A stretch of 64,000 nucleotides of DNA from Cerasicoccus sp. TK19100 (GCF_027257155.1 NZ_JAPWDU010000006.1:248001-312000); one strand, 5' to 3'; shown: positions 25,412 through 36,500, numbered from the stretch's first letter. Translations and numbers: made by a program. The notes: a model not told the origin generated them from the sequence alone.

Positions 25412-26908
25412 TTATTCCTCCCAGGCTTTGGCGCGTTCGAGGGCCTTGTTCCAGCCGAGGCGCAGGGTGTCCATGTCTTTGGGGTCGCGCTCCGAATCGT
25501 ATTTTTCGTCCACGAGCCAGTTGTTGGTAATGTCGTCGCGGCTCTTCCAATAACCAACGGCGAGACCGGCGAGATACGCGGCCCCCATGGCGGTAGTTTC
25601 GGTGTTTTTCGGGCGGACGACTTGCTTGCCAAGTAGGTCGGCTTGGAACTGCAAGAGTGGGTCGCTGCGCGAGGCACCGCCATCGACGCGGAGCTCCTTC
25701 AGGTTTAGCCCGGAGTCTTTCTCCATGCAGGTGATCAGATCGGCGCTTTGGAAAGCAATGGCTTCCAGCGCAGCGCGGCAAATGTGCGCGCGGTTCGTAC
25801 CACGGCTGATGCCTAGCGCGGCACCGCGGGCATAGGGGTCCCAGTGAGGCGCGCCGAGGCCGGCGAAGGCGGGCACGAGAAACAGTCCACCGGCGTCGGG
25901 CACCGTGGCCGCCAATTCATCCAGCTCTTGCGCGGTGCGGACCATCTGCAGCTCGTCACGAATCCACTGCACCACGGCACCCCCGATGAAGACCGAGCCC
26001 TCCAGCGCATACTCCGTGCGGTCGCCAATTTTCCAGGCGACGGTGGTCAGCAAGTTGTTCTTGGAACGCGGGATTTCCGTGCCGGTATTCATCAGCAGGA
26101 AGCAGCCCGTGCCGTAGGTGTTCTTTGCCATGCCCGGAGTGAAACAGGCCTGGCCGAACAGCGCGGCTTGCTGGTCACCCGCGACGCCCGCGATGGGGAT
26201 GCCGCCGAGCGGAAGCTTCGCGTCGACCTTGCCATAGACCTCGGAGCACGAGCGCACCTCGGGCAGCATGTTGCGTGGGATGTCAAACAGCTCTAGCAGC
26301 TCGTCGTCCCAGTCACCGGTTTCGAGATTGTAGAGGAGGGTGCGGCACGCGTTCGTGACATCGGTCATGTGGACCTTGTGGCCGGTCAGTTGCCAGATGA
26401 GCCAGCTGTCGACGGTGCCAAAGAGCAGCTTGCCCTGCTCGGCGAGCTCGCGGGCACCTTTTACATTTTCGAGAATCCAGCGGATCTTGGTGCCGGAGAA
26501 ATACGGGTCAATGCGCAGGCCGGTCAGTTGAGACACCCGCTCCTCATGGCCGGCGTTGCGCAGCTCGCGACAATAGTCAGCCGTGCGGCGGTCCTGCCAA
26601 ACGATGGCGTTGTAAACGGGTTTGCCGGTCTCGCGATTCCAGACGATGGTGGTCTCGCGCTGGTTCGTCACGCCGATGGCGGCAATGGAATCGGCGGTAA
26701 GGTCCATGCGCGATAGTGCCTCCACGGCAGTTGCGCTTTGGCTGGACCAGATTTCCATGGCGTCGTGCTCCACCCAGCCGGATTGAGGGTATATCTGGCG
26801 AAATTCCTTCTGTGCTATCGAGCGAATCGTGCCAGACTGATCGAAGATGATGGAGCGTGAGCTGGTGGTGCCTTGGTCGAAGGCGAGGATGAATTGTTCG
26901 TTTTTCAT
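25412..26908 (-). CDS. glpK: Glycerol kinase
   Basis: ATP-dependent phosphorylation of glycerol to glycerol 3-phosphate. 498 residues, the usual length. The FGGY-family N-terminus is [17 protein letters not shown]; also visible are [67 protein letters not shown] and the C-terminal [21 protein letters not shown]. Lies between glpF (30 bp gap upstream) and the porin gene. Confidence 0.97.
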   Translation of the reverse strand: MKNEQFILAFDQGTTSSRSIIFDQSGTIRSIAQKEFRQIYPQSGWVEHDAMEIWSSQSATAVEALSRMDLTADSIAAIGVTNQRETTIVWNRETGKPVYNAIVWQDRRTADYCRELRNAGHEERVSQLTGLRIDPYFSGTKIRWILENVKGARELAEQGKLLFGTVDSWLIWQLTGHKVHMTDVTNACRTLLYNLETGDWDDELLELFDIPRNMLPEVRSCSEVYGKVDAKLPLGGIPIAGVAGDQQAALFGQACFTPGMAKNTYGTGCFLLMNTGTEIPRSKNNLLTTVAWKIGDRTEYALEGSVFIGGAVVQWIRDELQMVRTAQELDELAATVPDAGGLFLVPAFAGLGAPHWDPYARGAALGISRGTNRAHICRAALEAIAFQSADLITCMEKDSGLNLKELRVDGGASRSDPLLQFQADLLGKQVVRPKNTETTAMGAAYLAGLAVGYWKSRDDITNNWLVDEKYDSERDPKDMDTLRLGWNKALERAKAWEE

Positions 26909-26938
26909 AGGGTTGCGTGGTCGAGATTTAGGGGTGAT

Positions 26939-27685
26939 TTAAAAACCGAGTGCGTGGAACAGCTGTGCGCCGATTACGCCGCCGATCAGGGGCGCAACAA
27001 TCGGCACCCAAGAGTAGGCCCAGTCACTGCTACCCTTGCCATGAATTGGCAGGACAGCGTGTGCGATGCGCGGACCGAGGTCACGCGCGGGGTTAATGGC
27101 GTAGCCGGTCGGGCCGCCTAGCGAAAGACCGATACCGAGCACGAGCAGACCAACGAGGAACGGGCCAAACCAAGTGCCAACGGCGGCCTCCCACGCGTCC
27201 GCACTGGCGTCACCGCCCAGGCCGATTTTACCAAATGACAGGATGCCAAACATGAGCACGGCCGTGCCGATGACTTCCGTCATGAAGGCTGGGCCAAACT
27301 TGCGAATGGCGGGCGAGGTACTGTGGCAGGCCAGCTTGAGCCCGGCGTCCTCGGTTTCGCGCCAGTGTGCGAAATAGGTCAGATAGACCAAGACTGATCC
27401 AGTGAAGCCGCCCGCGATCTGGGCAGCGATGTAGCCCGGGACTTTGGCCCATTCAAACGCGCCAATGCTAGCCAGTGAGACCGATACAGCCGGGTTAATG
27501 TGGGCACCGGAAATCCGGCCGACTGCATACACGGCGCAGGCGACCGCAAAGCCCCAGCCGACCGTGATGACGATCCAGCCGCCATTTTGTCCCTTGGACT
27601 TGGCGAGCAGGACGTTGGCAACAACGCCGTTGCCGAAAAGAATCAAAATTGCCGTTCCGATATATTCGGCGAGGTATTCATTCAT
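26939..27685 (-). CDS. glpF: Glycerol facilitator (aquaglyceroporin)
   Basis: Inner-membrane channel of the MIP family. 248 residues with six membrane segments and two half-helices bearing NPA motifs: HINPAVSVSL (Asn64) and AINPARDLGPR (Asn198). The aspartate after the second NPA-Arg (Asp202) is the position that distinguishes glycerol facilitators from water-only aquaporins. First gene of the glycerol operon; its divergent promoter region is shared with the DeoR-type regulator. Confidence 0.95.
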   Translation of the reverse strand: MNEYLAEYIGTAILILFGNGVVANVLLAKSKGQNGGWIVITVGWGFAVACAVYAVGRISGAHINPAVSVSLASIGAFEWAKVPGYIAAQIAGGFTGSVLVYLTYFAHWRETEDAGLKLACHSTSPAIRKFGPAFMTEVIGTAVLMFGILSFGKIGLGGDASADAWEAAVGTWFGPFLVGLLVLGIGLSLGGPTGYAINPARDLGPRIAHAVLPIHGKGSSDWAYSWVPIVAPLIGGVIGAQLFHALGF

Positions 27686-27835
27686 GAGGGGATGGGTTGG
27701 GTTTTCGAGATTGAAGCAGGGTAACGACTAACAACGAAACACGCACTTATTAGTTTTGCAAGTCGTTTATATTCATTTTGTTATGTAATTTAAATTCTTG
27801 CGAATCCCAAAAGAAGACCTGGCTGGTGTTGCCAA

Positions 27836-27856
27836 TTCGCTGCAAAACGAAGCGAA
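27836..27856. promoter_or_regulatory. Candidate GlpR operator
   Basis: Inverted half-sites TTCGCT (27836-27841) and AGCGAA (27851-27856), 9-bp spacer, in the divergent region between glpF and the regulator. A further CGAACAAATGCGAAAA follows. DeoR-family regulators bind such T/A-rich dyads with TTCG half-sites; binding here is inference. Confidence 0.4.
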
Positions 27857-27952
27857 CAAATGCGAAAACTCAGATTTTCCCAAGAAAGCCCAAACGATTT
27901 GCTTTTGTTTCCCAATTGGGCTCTAATGTTGGGCAGAAGCTTTTTTCGTAAA

Positions 27953-28726
27953 ATGTCCCCCCAACAGCGCCAGGAAACCATCCTTCGCCAGATCGAACGC
28001 GAGGGATCGGTTCGCAGCCTTCAGCTCGCGAAATCGCTCGACGTGACCCCGGAAACGATTCGCAAGGATCTGGAGCAGTTGGCGTCGACCAACCGCGTAA
28101 TCCGTACCCACGGTGGGGCGACCCGCGCCACCGACGCCCATCACGATCTCCCCCTGCCAGCGCGACAATGGGTCAACCGCGAGGAGAAGATTATCGTCGC
28201 GCGTGCGGCGGCGGCCCTCGTGCAGCCCAACGATACCATCTTCCTCGACGCCAGCTCGACGGTCCTGCTCATCGCGGAATATCTGCCGGAGATCCCGCTA
28301 ACGGTCCTGACCAACGCGCACCATGTTGTCGTCGCGCTCGGCGGGCGCAGCCAGTGCGACCTCATTTGCACGGGCGGCAATTACGAGGACCGCTCACGCT
28401 CCTACGTAGGGGCCATGGCCGAGGACGCCCTCAAACGCTTTGCGATCAAGTGGCTCTTCTTGGGGGTAGACGGCCTGCACCCGGAGTTCGGCGCGAGCGA
28501 GGTCAACCCCGGCCAAGCCGTCCTCAAAGAGCGACTGCTCCCGCGCGCGGAACACGTCTGCATTGTTTGCGACTCGACGAAGCTTGGCCGCAAGAGCCCG
28601 TTCATCTTTGCGCAGGTCAATCAGTTCGACGTCCTTGTCACCGATAGCCACGCTCGTGACACCGACCTCCAAGCCTACCGCAACGCTGGCATCCGCACCG
28701 TCATCGCGCCAATTGAGGGCGAGTAG
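27953..28726 (+). CDS. glpR: DeoR-family transcriptional regulator, probably of glycerol metabolism
   Basis: 257 residues from the ATG at 27953 (MSPQQRQETILRQIEREG, the standard DeoR start; the frame is open 93 bases further upstream but without conservation). The N-terminal winged helix contains RSLQLAKSLDVTPETIRKDLEQL and IRTHGGAT; the C-terminal DeoRC sugar-phosphate sensor domain has REEKIIVARAAAALV, DTIFLDASST, and FLGVDGLHPEFGAS. In GlpR relatives glycerol 3-phosphate releases the repressor. Divergent from the glp operon, which supports that assignment. Confidence 0.85.
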   Translation: MSPQQRQETILRQIEREGSVRSLQLAKSLDVTPETIRKDLEQLASTNRVIRTHGGATRATDAHHDLPLPARQWVNREEKIIVARAAAALVQPNDTIFLDASSTVLLIAEYLPEIPLTVLTNAHHVVVALGGRSQCDLICTGGNYEDRSRSYVGAMAEDALKRFAIKWLFLGVDGLHPEFGASEVNPGQAVLKERLLPRAEHVCIVCDSTKLGRKSPFIFAQVNQFDVLVTDSHARDTDLQAYRNAGIRTVIAPIEGE

Positions 28727-28916
28727 AAAGACAATAGGTTGAGCCGAACCTCCCTTTGCCCTTGACCCAACCGGCTGGAAAGCGCTGAATCGTAACCGCG
28801 TTTGAGGACGCATCCTGTCCGCGGGAAGGGTTCAACCCACCTTATCCAAAACACAGTTACATAAACCGTTTCTGCCCGTCTTAGCGGACGCCGGGTTTTA
28901 CCAGAAAGGGTTTATT

Positions 28917-30761
28917 ATGTCCACACCACGCAAGCGGCTTCCCGTGAAGCCCTCCGCCGAACACCTGCGCAAGCAGGCCAAGCGCCGCCACAAGCTGGCC
29001 CCCGAAAAACCGCTCTCTGAGCACCAGCACGCGCTGGCCTATGAATATGGCTGCAAAAGCTGGGCGCAGCTCATGCACATGGTCGAGACCATGCTCCGGG
29101 GCTCCGACCAGCTTTCCAACGTGAAATACGAATGGGAAGCCCTGCCCAAGGCTGCCAAGGAACGCGACGAAGCGCGCATTCGAGAAATTCTGGCTTCGGG
29201 TGAGTTCACGCAGCACGATCTGGATGTCGCCTTGGTGCAAACGGTGATCCCGGCTCCTCATTTGGCAGAGCTGCTCATCGAGCACGGCGCGGATGTCGAC
29301 GGCCAGTATGGCAGTGACTACGGGCCCATCGTCCTCGTTTATGGCGAATGTCAGGAGCCGGACGGGTTCCAGTTTATGGCTGATCATGGTTGCGACCTCA
29401 CTTTCTCGCCGCTGTCGTCGAAATACGGGCCAGCCAGCCCAATGCTGAGCGTTTTGAAAACTTACATGCGCGCCCGCAACGAGAAGAAGCATCGCTGTAT
29501 CCAACTGCTGGAGCAGCACGGTGCATGGATGCCGCCCGCCGACCAGGTTACGCCTGCCATGTGGGCCATTCACAAAGGGGATGCCCAAGTGCTTGCTCGC
29601 TTCATTGATCAAGACCGTAGCCTGTTGACGCGCACCTTCCCGCAAATGGACTATGGGAACATCGGTCTGGCGGGTGGCACGTTGCTCCATATGGCTGCCG
29701 AGTATGCCGAAATGGAGTGCCTCGATGTCCTGATCGACCGGGGGGCGGACATCAACATCCGCGCGGAAGTCATCGACGGCGTAGGCGGGCACACGCCCAT
29801 TTTTCACGCGGCGCAAAACTATCCATATTGGAAAACCGATGCGTTACCTTATCTGGTCAAGCGGGTAGGGGAGTGGCTGGACACGTCGATCCGGGCAACC
29901 GTGAAGCAGCATGGCAAAGTCGTTGGCCAAGTCAGCGTTATGGAGCTCTTTAAGGATGAGAAAGAAGTGATGGCGCTGCTCGAACCGCTCGATATTAAAA
30001 CCCGCTTGAAAGAGGCCCTGCGCAAGGGCGATACCACTGCGGCGCAAGCGCTGCTGGCGGCCCATCCGGAAAGCCTCGGTGCCGACCTTTGGCCAGCAGC
30101 GATTTTTCAAGGAAAGAACCTCGCTTCCACTAAGCTGCTGGCGCAGGCCGGTCTTTCGGTGGATGAATGCACCGCACCGCGTAAGCCCTTGCACCTGGCA
30201 GTTTATCAGTATGCCACGGAACTCGTCGACTACCTCTTGGAAGCGGGTGCCGACCCCAATCAACGCAACCCGCTCGGCGAAACTCCGCTGGAGCTGCTCA
30301 ACGTCTATGATCCGCGCCCAATCAACGACCCGGCTGTCCTCGCGATCCGTGAACGGCTGCTCTCCACAGGGGCCGAGGAAAGCATCTTTAGCCTGATTCG
30401 ATCGGGCTCGCTGGGGGCATTGAAAGATGCCATCGCCGATCAACCCGCGCTTTTACAACAGCGGGTTCCGGTAGACGACCTTTGCCCGCTTTCCGTCGCC
30501 TGCGTTGCGGGTCGACTGGAAGTCGTCAACGCGCTGCTCGCTGAGGGTTGCCCCGCGGACGCGCCGAATCGATTGGGCAACACGCCGCTCTGGTTTGCCG
30601 TGGGTGGTTTTGCTTCTGCCGAAGTCATAAGCCAGATCGCCCAACGCCTTCTCTCGGCGGGTGCTCAGCCTAATGCGCCCTGCGAAGAGGGCGCCACTCC
30701 GCTTAGCCGGGCGGAGTCACTAGGGCTCGCTCAACTGGCCAAGCAGTTACAAACAGCTTGA
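28917..30761 (+). CDS. Ankyrin-repeat protein
   Basis: 614 residues with no signal peptide. The N-terminal 60 residues (KRLPVKPSAEHLRKQAKRRHKL...YGCKSWAQLMHMVE) match a segment often seen before ankyrin arrays in bacterial proteins. Ankyrin units follow: LAELLIEHGADVDGQYG, GGTLLHMAAEYAEMECLDVLIDRGADINIRAE, RKPLHLAVYQYATELVDYLLEAGADPNQRNPLGETPLELL, PLSVACVAGRLEVVNALLAEGCPADAPNRLGNTPLWFAV, with less regular repeats between. Cytoplasmic protein-protein interaction is likely; the partner is unknown. A good AGAAAGGG Shine-Dalgarno lies eight bases before the start. Confidence 0.88.
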   Translation: MSTPRKRLPVKPSAEHLRKQAKRRHKLAPEKPLSEHQHALAYEYGCKSWAQLMHMVETMLRGSDQLSNVKYEWEALPKAAKERDEARIREILASGEFTQHDLDVALVQTVIPAPHLAELLIEHGADVDGQYGSDYGPIVLVYGECQEPDGFQFMADHGCDLTFSPLSSKYGPASPMLSVLKTYMRARNEKKHRCIQLLEQHGAWMPPADQVTPAMWAIHKGDAQVLARFIDQDRSLLTRTFPQMDYGNIGLAGGTLLHMAAEYAEMECLDVLIDRGADINIRAEVIDGVGGHTPIFHAAQNYPYWKTDALPYLVKRVGEWLDTSIRATVKQHGKVVGQVSVMELFKDEKEVMALLEPLDIKTRLKEALRKGDTTAAQALLAAHPESLGADLWPAAIFQGKNLASTKLLAQAGLSVDECTAPRKPLHLAVYQYATELVDYLLEAGADPNQRNPLGETPLELLNVYDPRPINDPAVLAIRERLLSTGAEESIFSLIRSGSLGALKDAIADQPALLQQRVPVDDLCPLSVACVAGRLEVVNALLAEGCPADAPNRLGNTPLWFAVGGFASAEVISQIAQRLLSAGAQPNAPCEEGATPLSRAESLGLAQLAKQLQTA

Positions 30762-30928
30762 TGGGTTCGCTCGGGACGCCGATCCTTCTTGTTGAGTCCA
30801 TCGTTGGCCTTGAAGTGCGGTCTTTGGGCCGGCCAGCTTATTATGGCCGGCTAACCGCTTCAGGAATCGAGCTGGGAATTTCTCCTGGTTGAAGCATCGA
30901 GAAGGACAATTTTGCGTTGCGAACGAGA

Positions 30929-30938
30929 TCGTATACAA
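30929..30938. promoter_or_regulatory. Candidate GntR/FCD operator upstream of the regulator
   Basis: TCGTATACAA, one mismatch from the perfect palindrome TTGTATACAA found upstream of the urea operon. It ends 13 bases before the regulator's ATG, where binding would repress its own gene. FCD-type GntR proteins typically bind T-x-G-T-N-A-C-x-A dyads. Confidence 0.5.
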
Positions 30939-30951
30939 TATCTGTAGTGTA

Positions 30952-31650
30952 ATGCCTTTGCAATCCCGGAGCAAGACCCCACGCCGTAACCGCAGTGAAG
31001 ATGTTTATAATACCTTGGAGAGACGCATACTCGCCTGGGAATACCCTCCCGGTCACCGGCTTAAAGAAGACGAGCTCTGCAAAGAGTTTAACGTAAGCCG
31101 AATCCCCATACGCGAGGCGCTTAGCCGCCTGAGCCAAATTCACCTTGTCGAGCGCAAGCCCAACGTCGGTTGCACGGTGAAGCGTTGGAGCGTCAGCGAG
31201 ATTAACGACCTCTACGAGCTGCGTATCGCCCTGGAAAGCTATGTGGCCGAAACGCTGGCCAAGGACCCGCCACCCGAGGAAGCTTTTGTCGAACAACAAG
31301 CCGCCTGGCGGCAGCACCTGGAAGCATCCAAGCGCAAAGGCTTTCCTGAAAAAAACTGGTTCAAGGCCGACGAAGCATTTCACGAAAGCCTAGTCATTGC
31401 GTTGGGCAATCAGCAGATACTGAACATGCTGCGCGACATCAATTCCCGCCTGCGGTTCCTGCGCGTCAAAGACATCACGAACGCCCAGGTCCTCGCCGAT
31501 AGCAGTAAGCAGCACCTCGCGATCATGGACGCCATCCTGGCCGGCGACGCAGAGCTGGCCGTCGCCACCGTCCGCTCCAACATCCGCATGGGCAAAGACA
31601 ACGTTAAAGCCGCCCTACAAGACGTCCTCCTGCGGGCGTTCGAGGTGTAG
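30952..31650 (+). CDS. GntR-family regulator (FadR/FCD subfamily) of the urea locus
   Basis: 232 residues from the ATG at 30952 (an in-frame start at 30889 would add 21 unconserved residues). The N-terminal winged helix shows EDVYNTLERRILAWEYPPGHRLKEDELCKEFNVSRIPIREALSRLSQIHLVERKPNVGCTV, the classical GntR pattern. The C-terminal FCD domain has INDLYELRIALESYVAETL, DEAFHESLVIALGN and SSKQHLAIMDAILAGDAELAV, with the metal/ligand-binding histidines. It converges on the allophanate hydrolase gene (38 bp between stops), so it probably governs the urea-assimilation operon; the effector is unknown. Confidence 0.88.
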   Translation: MPLQSRSKTPRRNRSEDVYNTLERRILAWEYPPGHRLKEDELCKEFNVSRIPIREALSRLSQIHLVERKPNVGCTVKRWSVSEINDLYELRIALESYVAETLAKDPPPEEAFVEQQAAWRQHLEASKRKGFPEKNWFKADEAFHESLVIALGNQQILNMLRDINSRLRFLRVKDITNAQVLADSSKQHLAIMDAILAGDAELAVATVRSNIRMGKDNVKAALQDVLLRAFEV

Positions 31651-31688
31651 GCGGGGGGCGGTCGGTTCAAGGTATCGCCCTCATCTGC

Positions 31689-33458
31689 TTAGCCGCGGGC
31701 GATGTAATTGCGCCAGGACTTCAGCTCAGTGATTTCTTCGGCGTCGCCGAGGGCATGGGCTTCGGCAATGAAGCCCATCGACTGGCGGCCGCCGCTCAGG
31801 AAGACCTTCCCCAGTCCCAAGGGCTCGCCAATGCCCGCCAGGAAGCTGCCAATCGTTTCCAGGGGCAGTTGCCACACCTCCACCTCGATTGCTGCGCCGC
31901 CTGAGGGCACGCGCACCAGCGCCGGACGCTTCACTTTGCCATCCAAAGCATACATGCGGTAGACCGGCTCGGTTTCCGTGGCTTCGAGGAGCACGCCACC
32001 CCGCTCAGTGAGCTGGTAGTTCAAGGGCATGCCGCTCAAGTGCGCGCCGCAGACGACCAGCGTGCCGGTGTCTTCCGAGTCGGCAATCGCGGGCGTGTAG
32101 GCCGGGACGGGCACCTTGCCCGCGCCCATGCTGAGCCCCGTCTTCGCGTGAAACTCTCCGGCGAGCGCCAGCAGGTTCGCATCTTCACCGGCGAACGAAA
32201 AGAACGTCACGCCGTGGGGAATACGATCACTGCGGAACCCGACTGGCGCCGCGATGGCCGAGAGGTCCAAGAGGTTCATGAAATTGGTGTAGAAGCCCAA
32301 GTTCGTGTTGAGCTGTATCGGGTCCTTGAGCAGTTGCTCGATCGTGTAAACCGTGCCGCAAGTGGGCGTCATGACTGCGTCGACCGTGGTCAGGATTTCG
32401 TCGGCTGTGCGCTTGAACGCCTTGAGCTGATACTCGGCGCGGAAGAAATCCACCGCCGTCGAGTTGCCGCCCTGGCAGACAATTTCCCGCGTGACGGGGT
32501 GCAAGTGCTCAGGCGTTTTCTCAATCAAGTCCTGCAGCACCAGGTAGCGCTCGGCCAGCCAGGGGCCATGGTAGAGCAGGCGCGCGGCTTCCTGGAATGG
32601 CGCGAAGTCGATCTCGACGACCTCGTAGTCCAGCTCGCGCAGGATGTCGACGGCCTTGAGGAAAATGGCTTCCGTTTCCTGGTCGCCAAAGTACTCCAGC
32701 TGATCCGCCTGTGGGATGCCGATAACGCGCTTTGGCTCGGCGATGCTCAGCTCGTAATCAACGGAATACGGGTCCTCCGCATCGAAGGCGCCGGCCACCG
32801 AGAGCACCGTGCTGGCGTCGCTGCAGCTAAGGGTGAAGATCGAAATGCAGTCCAGACTGCGGCACGCCGGGAGCAGCCCCGTGGTGCTCAGCAGGCCGCG
32901 GCTCGGCTTGAGGCCGACGAGGTTGTTTAAAGATGCCGGCACCCGGCCCGAGCCCGCCGTATCGGTGCCAAGGGAAAAGGACACGAGCCCCTTGGCGACT
33001 GACACGGCCGAGCCCGAGCTGGAGCCACCGGAAATATAACGCGGGTCAAACGAGTTGGACGGAATCCCGTAGGGCGAACGCGTGCCCACCAGCCCTGTGG
33101 CGAACTGATCGAGGTTCGTCTTGCCTATGGGAATGGCCCCGGCGGCGATCAACCGCGCGACGACGAAGGCCGACTTTTCCGGGATAAAGGAAAACTCCGG
33201 GCACGCCGCTGTGGTCGGCACGCCGACCAAATCGATGTTGTCTTTGATCGCAAACGGGATGCCGTAGAGCGGCAGATCGTCGACCGACTTGCCCGCCAGC
33301 GCATCCACGTAGGGCGCCAGCTCCTCGTGCGAGAGCACATGAATCCAGATCTTGGGGTCTTCGGCTTTGATCAGCGCCAAGACCTGCTCCACCACGGCGC
33401 CTGGAGTCAGCGCGCCATCGGCGTATTGCTTGCGTAATGTGGGTATCGAAAAATCCAT
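31689..33458 (-). CDS. atzF: Allophanate hydrolase
   Basis: Amidase-signature enzyme that hydrolyses allophanate to ammonia and CO2 after urea carboxylation. 589 residues from MDFSIPTLRKQY (three residues shorter than the longest frame). The Ser-cisSer-Lys triad is complete: Lys72 (PFAIKDNI), Ser in GGSSSGSA (about 146-147) and the nucleophile Ser170 (TDTAGSGRVPA). The C-terminal region (about residues 440-589; VPAYTPAIADSEDTG, VCGAHLSGMPLNYQL) is the AtzF C-domain typical of true allophanate hydrolases. Last gene of the urea operon, 62 bp after the carboxylase gene, with a possible operator in the gap. Confidence 0.94.
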   Translation of the reverse strand: MDFSIPTLRKQYADGALTPGAVVEQVLALIKAEDPKIWIHVLSHEELAPYVDALAGKSVDDLPLYGIPFAIKDNIDLVGVPTTAACPEFSFIPEKSAFVVARLIAAGAIPIGKTNLDQFATGLVGTRSPYGIPSNSFDPRYISGGSSSGSAVSVAKGLVSFSLGTDTAGSGRVPASLNNLVGLKPSRGLLSTTGLLPACRSLDCISIFTLSCSDASTVLSVAGAFDAEDPYSVDYELSIAEPKRVIGIPQADQLEYFGDQETEAIFLKAVDILRELDYEVVEIDFAPFQEAARLLYHGPWLAERYLVLQDLIEKTPEHLHPVTREIVCQGGNSTAVDFFRAEYQLKAFKRTADEILTTVDAVMTPTCGTVYTIEQLLKDPIQLNTNLGFYTNFMNLLDLSAIAAPVGFRSDRIPHGVTFFSFAGEDANLLALAGEFHAKTGLSMGAGKVPVPAYTPAIADSEDTGTLVVCGAHLSGMPLNYQLTERGGVLLEATETEPVYRMYALDGKVKRPALVRVPSGGAAIEVEVWQLPLETIGSFLAGIGEPLGLGKVFLSGGRQSMGFIAEAHALGDAEEITELKSWRNYIARG

Positions 33459-33470
33459 TATAAACAAATT

Positions 33471-33479
33471 TTGTTACAA
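33471..33479. promoter_or_regulatory. Candidate GntR operator between uca and atzF
   Basis: TTGTTACAA, a dyad with a one-base centre, resembling TTGTATACAA at 43906. It lies 12 bases before the atzF start codon. The odd centre makes it weaker than the other two sites. Confidence 0.3.
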
Positions 33480-33520
33480 TTAAGAAAATAGCATTGCTCG
33501 CATCGTCCTCCTCGAAGCAA

Positions 33521-36500
33521 TTAGGTTGGCGCTAGTGCGAGCAATTGCTGTCCGGATTTCACCGCCGCGCCTTCTTCCACGAATAACTGCGTGACTTCGC
33601 CGGTCAATGTCGCCTGCACAGAAATTTCCATCTTCATCGCCTCCAGAATGACCAGTGTTTGGCCGGCCTCGACCTTGTCGCCCGGCTTCGCCACGATCTT
33701 CCAGACGTTGCCGTTGATGTGGCTGGCCACGGCCTCATGGCCATCAGGCAGCGTGACTTCCTCCGCCTCGGAGGTGTCCCACGAGTCCACCGTGGCGCTC
33801 TGGCCCGCGGCTTCCCAGCGGTCGCGCTCTTCCTCGAACGCCTTTTGCTGGCGCGCCTTAAAGGTGGCGATGGACTCCGCGTTGTCGGCGAGAAACTGGT
33901 TGTAGTCGCGCAGGCTGAAGTCCTCCTGCTCGACCTTGATCTGGAACTTGCCGGAGTGGAAGTCGCGGCGCATTTCCACGAGCTCTTCCTCCTCCACCGG
34001 GTAGTAGCGCACCTGGTCGAAGAAGCGCAGCAGCCAGGGCTTGCCCTCCTCGAAGGGGCCGGTGCTCAGGTAGCGATTCCAGATGGGCAGCGTCTGCCCG
34101 ATCAACTGATAACCGCCCGGGCTATCCATGCCGTAAATGCACATGTAAACGCCGCCAATGCCGACCGTGCCCTCCGCTGTCCACGTGCGCGCGGGGTTGT
34201 ATTTCGTGGTCAGCAATCGGTGGCGCGGATCGACCGGCACCGCTGCTGGCGCGCCCAGATAAACGTCGCCCAGGCCCATGACGAGGTAGCTCGCGTCGAA
34301 GACCGTCTTGCGCACTTCTTCCTCGGAATCCAGGCCGTTGATGCGGCGGATAAATTCGATGTTGCTCGGGCACCACGGCGCGTCCTTGCGCACGGACTTC
34401 TCATACTTGCGGACAGCCTCCTGCGTGATCTCGTTGTTCCAGCTCATCGGCAGGTGGATGACGCGCGTCGGCACGACCATGTCTTCGATTGCAGGCAGTT
34501 CCTGCTCGGCCGCCACCAGCGTGGCGACGAGTTTGTCCAGCGGCGTGATGCGCGAATCGTAGTGCAGCTGCAGCGAGCGCACGCCGGGCGTCACGTCGAT
34601 CAGGCCGGGCACGGGGTTCGCGTGCAGCCACCGCATGAGCGCGTAGATGCGGAAGCGGAAATTGAGGTCGAGCACGATGGGCCCGTATTCGATCAGCAGG
34701 TATTTGTCGCCACATGGGCGGTAGGTGACCTGCATCGGGTTTTCGTCCTCGCTGAGCGTGGCGGCGATGCACGAACCGCGCTTCACATACTCGGGCTTCG
34801 ACGCCGTGACCGGGGCCGTCGACATGGACTCGATGGCGGCGTCCTGCTTGGCCTCCAGCTCGTTGGCCGCAAACTGCGAGACGCAGGTAAAGCGGATTTT
34901 ATCGCCGGGCCGCAGCTGGCCGATCATCCACAAATCGGCCTGAATAATCGTGACCGGGCAAACGAAGCCGCCGAGGCTGGGGCCGTCGGGCCCGAGGATA
35001 ATTGGCATGTCGCCAGTGAAGTTGATCGCGCCAATCGCATACGGCGTGTCGTGCAAATTCGAGGGGTGCAGGCCGGCTTCGCCGCCGTCCTTGCGCGCCC
35101 ACTTCGGCTTGTGCGGTGCGATGAGTCGGATGCCCGTGCGCGCGGAGTTGTAGTGCACTTCGAAGGTCGAGCCGAGGAATACATCGATGTCCTCTTCCGT
35201 GAAAAAATCGGGCGCGCCATGCGGACCGTAGGTCACGCGGATTTCCCACTCGCTCTCATAGGTCGGAATGAGCGATTCCTCCAACTTCGCGTGGGATTCG
35301 CAAGTCGTCGCGCCCTCGTTGAGGTGCAGCACATCACCGGGCAAAAGCGTACGCCCGGCATGGCCGCCGAAGTGGCCCATAGCGAACGTCGACTTGCTGC
35401 CCAGGTAGTCCGGCACGTTGAAACCACCTGCCACCGCAAGGTAGGAACGGCAACCCGTCTCCGTTGCCTTGCCGATCTTGAGCACCGAGCCGGGCTCCAC
35501 CGTAAAAGCCTGCCAAAGGTGCACGGGCAGCCCATCCAGCTCCGCCGTGATCGGCGCGCCGGTCAGCGCCAGCGTGGCGTGTTGGTTAAACTTGAGCGTC
35601 GGCCCCATGAGGGTGATTTCCAGCGCGGCGTCGCCGGGCTCATTGCCCACAACGCGGTTGGCCAAACGGAAGGCCAGGCTGTCCATCGGGCCCGAGGGCG
35701 GCACGCCGATATCCCAGTAACCAAGACGGCCCGGGTAGTCCTGAATGCTCGTTTGCGTGCCCGGCGCAATGACATCGACCGCGGTCGTGTCGTAAGCAAA
35801 AGTCTTGAGAAAGGCCGTGGTCATCTTGCCTTCGCCGAAGGTCGCATCGGCCACGATCTTGCCGAGGTATTCGAGGTTCGTCTCGATGCCGCAGAGCGAC
35901 GACTTCTCCAGCGCGTCGAGCATGCGCGCAATCGCGTCGGCGCGGTCGCTGCCCTTCACGATCAGCTTGGCGAGCAAGGGGTCGTAGTTCGGCGAAACGT
36001 CCGTGCCGCGCTCGATCCATGTATCGCAGCGCACGCCTTCCGGGAAGATGACTTCGTTGAGGACACCGGAGGACGGCTGGTAATCCTTGCGCGGGTCTTC
36101 AGCGTAAATGCGCACCTGGATCGAGTGGCCCGAGGTCGGCATGCTTTCCTGGCCCTGCGTCGGATCTTCACCGGCGGCCAGGAGCAGCATCCACTCGACG
36201 AGGTCAACGCCCGTCACCTCTTCGGTCACACCGTGCTCCACCTGCAAGCGCGTGTTGACCTCGAGGAAATAGAACTCCTCGGTCTCGGCGTTGACCAGGA
36301 ATTCAACCGTGCCCGCCGAGCGGTAGTTGATCGAGGAAGCGAGCCGGCGGGCAGCGTCTGCCAGGCCGTCTCTCAAGGCTTCCGAAATGTTCGGCGCCGG
36401 CGTCTCCTCAATCACTTTCTGATTGCGACGCTGAGAGGAACAATCGCGCTCACCGAGCGTGACGACGCCTCCCTTGCCATTACCGAAAATCTGCACTTCG

